Assembly (NCBI GenBank): GCA_016763715.1
Contig: JAESTG010000200.1
Location: 1-10,722 of the forward strand
DNA length: 10,722 nt
DNA from: Flavobacteriaceae bacterium
Lineage (GTDB): Bacteria; Bacteroidota; Bacteroidia; Flavobacteriales; Flavobacteriaceae
Direction: 5' to 3'
Position numbers and translations under genes: made by a program. Under the pieces are notes generated by a model that was given only the letters and a program-made list of their open reading frames with translations, made no database searches and had not been told where the DNA came from. Positions 7,825-10,722 of the stretch are shown one piece after another. The first letter of the stretch is position 1. Every line of letters starts with the position of its first letter.

Positions 7825-7838
7825 TTGTATTTTTACAA
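7825..7838. repeat. Small inverted repeat in a divergent intergenic region
   Basis: TTGTA-TTTT-TACAA is a perfect 5-bp dyad with a 4-base loop in the 126-bp gap between exonuclease III (minus) and the large outer-membrane gene (plus). The sequence TATTTTTA inside it also resembles a Bacteroidota -7 element on the plus strand. It could be an operator or a promoter part, but arms this short and AT-rich occur by chance. Confidence 0.2.
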
Positions 7839-8938
7839 CGACCCGTTTATGAAAGGTTTTCAAAAAAGAATCAACAAAATAAAAACTGATACCGTAAGTT
7901 GTAGTACTAATGAAGTTGTACCTCTATCTTTTTCTTTTTTTCGTGACCCTTTCGGGTTATGCGCAAGATGGGACCTCCAATTATCGTACAAGAAAAATAG
8001 CCCTTAAAGATAGTATTAAGATTGATTCTGTTTCACTCAACCCTTCTCGATTTTCAGTTCGGGATATACAAGGACAGAAGATTGATTCTACTAATTACAA
8101 AATAGATTTCGATACTGGGCTTCTTATTTTTTCTGAAGCGGTTAAACGTGAAAACGATTCGGTGACAGTTGACTATTTAAGATACCCCGATTTTCTCACC
8201 AAAGATTACTTTGTTTTGGACCCAAAAATAATTGTCGAAAATACGGGGAGCATTGATCGTCTCTATGCCTTGGACAAAAGCACTCGGGATGAAAACAACT
8301 CTCCCTTTGACGGTCTAAATGCCTTAGGAAGTATTACTCGTGGTATTACCATTGGGAATAATCAAAACGCCGTAGTTAATAGTGAATTAGATCTTCAAAT
8401 TACAGGAAAATTAAGTGACAAAGTTTTTATTAGAGCCTCCATACAAGATGCCAACATTCCAACTCAAGAAGGTGGTTACTCACAAAGTTTGGATGAGTTT
8501 GATCAAATTTTTATAGAACTCTATGGTGAAAATTGGAACATTCGAGCAGGTGATATCGATTTGAAAAATAACAATAGTTACTTTGGTCGTTTTACTAAAA
8601 AAGTACAGGGAATTGCACTTGGCGGAACCTTTGATCATAAAGACGGATCCAAAACATCAGTTTTTGCAAGTGGAGCCTTGGTGCGAGGTGTATTTCAACG
8701 CAGCCAGTTTATTGGGCAGGAAGGAAATCAAGGTCCGTATAAACTTGTAGGCCCTAATGGAGAGTTATTTATTCTTATTGTTTCTGGTAGTGAACGGGTT
8801 TACGTTAATGGGTTATTACTTAAACGTGGTGAGAACGAAGACTATGTGATCGATTATAATGCGGGAGAAGTTAAATTTACCTCAACCTACCCTATCAATG
8901 CCAACATGCGTATTACGGTGGAATATCAGTTTACTGAC

Positions 8939-8941
8939 TGA
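8939..8941 (+). other. In-frame TGA stop interrupting a long reading frame
   Basis: The codon sits between ...EYQFTD and NYTRFVGYGGG. Related proteins, as I remember them, have DRNY here, so Arg CGA changed to TGA by one C-to-T transition is the simplest explanation. The four other genes with visible 3' ends in the window stop with TAA or TAG. Confidence 0.85.
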
Positions 8942-10405
8942 AATTACACCCGCTTTGTTGGATATGGCGGCGGAAATTACAGCAGTGACAAATTAGACCT
9001 TGGAGCTTATGTTTATTCTGAAAACGACGCCAAAAATCAACCACTTCAACAAAATTTAGCTGAAGAGCAAGTAAGCATATTGGGCGCAGCTGGAGATAAT
9101 ATGGATTTGATGAACGCTCCGTCTGCTGTCCCTGACACCTTTTCAGAAAATAAAATTCTTTATAAAAAAGAAGACTTTAACGGCACCGAAATTTTTGTAT
9201 TCTCTAATAATCCAGAAGACGAATTGTTTAGTGTTCGCTTCAGTTTAGTGGGTAACAAAATGGGGAATTATGTAATTAGTGATGAAAGCAGCATCAATCG
9301 CATTTTTGAATTTGTTCCACCTATGGGGTTAGAGCCACAGGGAAATTACGACCCAATAATTCGGTTAAATGCTCCAGAAAAGTTACAAATAGGAGGTGTA
9401 AATGGAAGCTATCATCCTTCAGGAAAAACCAGAATCGATTTTGAATTGGCAGGAAGCGTCAACGATCTCAATCTATTTTCATCTTTGGACGATGACAATA
9501 ACAAAGGCTTTGGGGCGCGATTAGCAGTCAAACAAACCTTGTTCAAAACGGCCGACACGCTCATGATAGATGTTTTTGGAACGTTAGATTATATTAATAA
9601 AGATTTTCGAACCATAGAACGACTATATAATATTGAATTCAATCGAGATTGGAACTTGGAAATGCCTTTGGGCGACCAGCGTTTTATAACTACTGGAACG
9701 TCTATAAGTCATCCTAAATATGGTGGCGGAAGTTATGAATTTCAGCAATTGGATTTTTCTGAAAACTTTTCAGGAGTGCGTCACGTGGTTTCTTCAAATG
9801 TACGTTTGAACAAATTAAATGTATTTGCCAACGGAAGTTTTTTGGACAGTGAAAGTGAAATTCTGCAATCTAAGTTTACTAGAGTTAATAGTGGCGCTAT
9901 TTACGGTTTAAACAAAGCATGGTTGGGAGGTAAATTTAATATGGAAGACAATCAAGTGAAAGCTATTGCTAATGACAGTTTAACACCCTTAAGCCAGCGA
10001 TTTAATGCTTATGAAGTCTTTACGGGTATTGGTGACAGTACTAAAGTATATGCCGAAATAGGATACCGATATCGCATAAATGATAGCGTACGTTCCAATG
10101 TATTGACCAAAGTAAATACCTCAAACGATTATTTCTTAAAATCGAGATTGATTCATAATAAGACCACGCAGTTGTCCTTTTTTGCCAACTACCGTGTTTT
10201 GAATTATAAAAACCAACCCAACGACACAACTGTAATTACGCAGGAAGATGAGCAAAATTTAAATGCACGACTTTTGTATGGACAATCACTATGGAAAGGA
10301 AATGTAAGATTAAATACAGCCATAGAATCCAATAGTGGGGTAATCGCTCAACAGGAGTTCACCTATGTACAAGTAGAGCCTGGGCAAGGAGTATTCACTT
10401 GGATT

Positions 10406-10441
10406 GACTACAATAACAATGGTGTACAAGAATTGAATGAA
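10406..10441 (+). other. EF-hand-like calcium loop inside the outer-membrane protein
   Basis: The frame downstream of the TGA encodes DYNNNGVQELNE followed by FEIAQF. Positions 1, 3, 5, 6, 9 and 12 of a canonical 12-residue EF-hand loop (D, N, N, G, E, E) are all satisfied; position 8 is Gln rather than a hydrophobic residue. Calcium binding is an inference from this pattern only. Confidence 0.4.
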
Positions 10442-10722
10442 TTTGAAATTGCACAATTTCAGGATCAGGCAGAATATGTTCGAATCTTACTTCCCAATCA
10501 AGTATTTGTGAAGATTAGAAATAATAAATTTAGTCAGATTTTAACGCTAGATCCAAAACAATGGGTAAATAAGGAGGGGCTGAAAAAGTTGTTTTCTAAA
10601 TTTTATAACCAAACTTCTTATGTCATTGATAGAAAAGTTGCTCGCAGCAATGATATTGCCAGTATCAATCCATTTAAAGATGGAAAAGAAGATCAATTAG
10701 GCCTCAATCTGAACTTTAGAAA

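Larger units (their letters stand above)
7910..10722 (+). pseudogene. Large outer-membrane beta-rich protein gene, interrupted by an in-frame TGA; partial at right edge
   Basis: The ATG at 7910 starts a signal peptide (MKLYLYLFLFFVTLSGYA, then Q). The first 343 codons (to 8938) encode a secreted domain with SprA-like wording as I remember it: GSITRGITIGNNQNAVVNSE near residues 139-158, SIQDANIPTQEGGYSQSLDE, YGENWNIRAGD, then NQGPYKLVGPNGELF, SGSERVYVNGLLLKRGE and YVIDYNAGEVKFT. Codon 344 is TGA. The same frame then continues for 593 codons without another stop, beginning NYTRFVGYGGGNYSSDK and rich in alternating beta-strand patterns typical of an outer-membrane barrel. Reading phase is unbroken, so a single-base change (for example CGA to TGA in TD-R-NYTRF) explains the break. 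As annotated by rule, only a 343-aa product (7910-8941) without the barrel would be made. I recognise the family only as a large Bacteroidota surface protein; its function is unknown. The gene is cut by the window end. Confidence 0.8.

Noticed and set aside
7784..7825. Longer exonuclease III start at 7825
   Set aside because: Family proteins begin at MKIISYNVNGIR; the extra 14 residues have no family likeness and cover intergenic sequence.
7825..8007. A 60-codon plus-strand ORF overlapping the start of the large outer-membrane gene
   Set aside because: It lies in another frame over a clear signal peptide and secreted domain, with no recognisable protein features. It is a chance ORF.
8939..8941. 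TGA read as tryptophan or selenocysteine (alternative code)
   Set aside because: Trp is encoded by TGG throughout the window, the other long genes carry no internal TGA, and the expected residue is Arg, not Cys or Trp. No selenocysteine insertion hairpin is evident right after the codon.
10041..10229. 62-codon minus-strand ORF inside the large outer-membrane gene
   Set aside because: It is antisense to the continuing beta-rich frame, with no protein-like features.

Overview
The window looks like a chromosomal piece of a member of the Bacteroidota, most likely a (marine-type) flavobacterium. The reasons are the AT-rich sequence, a two-component-propeller sensor kinase with Reg_prop and Y_Y_Y domains, an OmpA-type lipoprotein, a flavobacterial-style pentapeptide protein, a very large outer-membrane protein with SprA-like wording, and start sites mostly without strong Shine-Dalgarno sequences. 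I see no tRNA, rRNA, insertion sequence, CRISPR array or phage gene.

Layout. Positions 1-2717 (minus) hold the first 905 codons of a periplasmic-sensor histidine kinase that runs off the left edge just before its ATPase N-box. A 54-bp divergent gap separates it from radA (2772-4136, plus), the DNA-repair branch-migration ATPase. radA converges, with an 11-bp gap, on a tight minus-strand group. Read in transcription order, the group is: exodeoxyribonuclease III (7783-7019), one or two hidden small membrane ORFs (7010-6780), a pentapeptide-repeat protein (6771-6199), an OmpA-family lipoprotein with a long coiled coil (6172-5219), and a Tas-like aldo/keto reductase (5188-4148). Gaps of 8, 8, 26 and 30 bp suggest one transcription unit. 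From 7910 to the right edge (plus) there is a large outer-membrane beta-rich protein gene, divergent from exonuclease III across a 126-bp gap.

Most noteworthy points. (1) The large outer-membrane gene has an in-frame TGA at 8939-8941, after which the same frame stays open for another 593 codons to the window end with obviously continuous protein. It is a single-base nonsense lesion, a sequencing error, or a readthrough case. (2) The 247-bp gap between exonuclease III and the pentapeptide gene is almost filled by a small-membrane-protein coding signal. Its ATG frame joins the main hydrophobic frame only through a -1 shift exactly at a T TTA AAA heptamer, and a second 35-aa ORF follows and overlaps. 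This could be programmed frameshifting, a homopolymer indel, or a decaying gene.

Overall the window joins two DNA-repair housekeeping genes (radA, exonuclease III) with envelope and sensing genes. No defence system or mobile system is visible. All calls come from reading the sequence and from recalled family knowledge; no database search was run.
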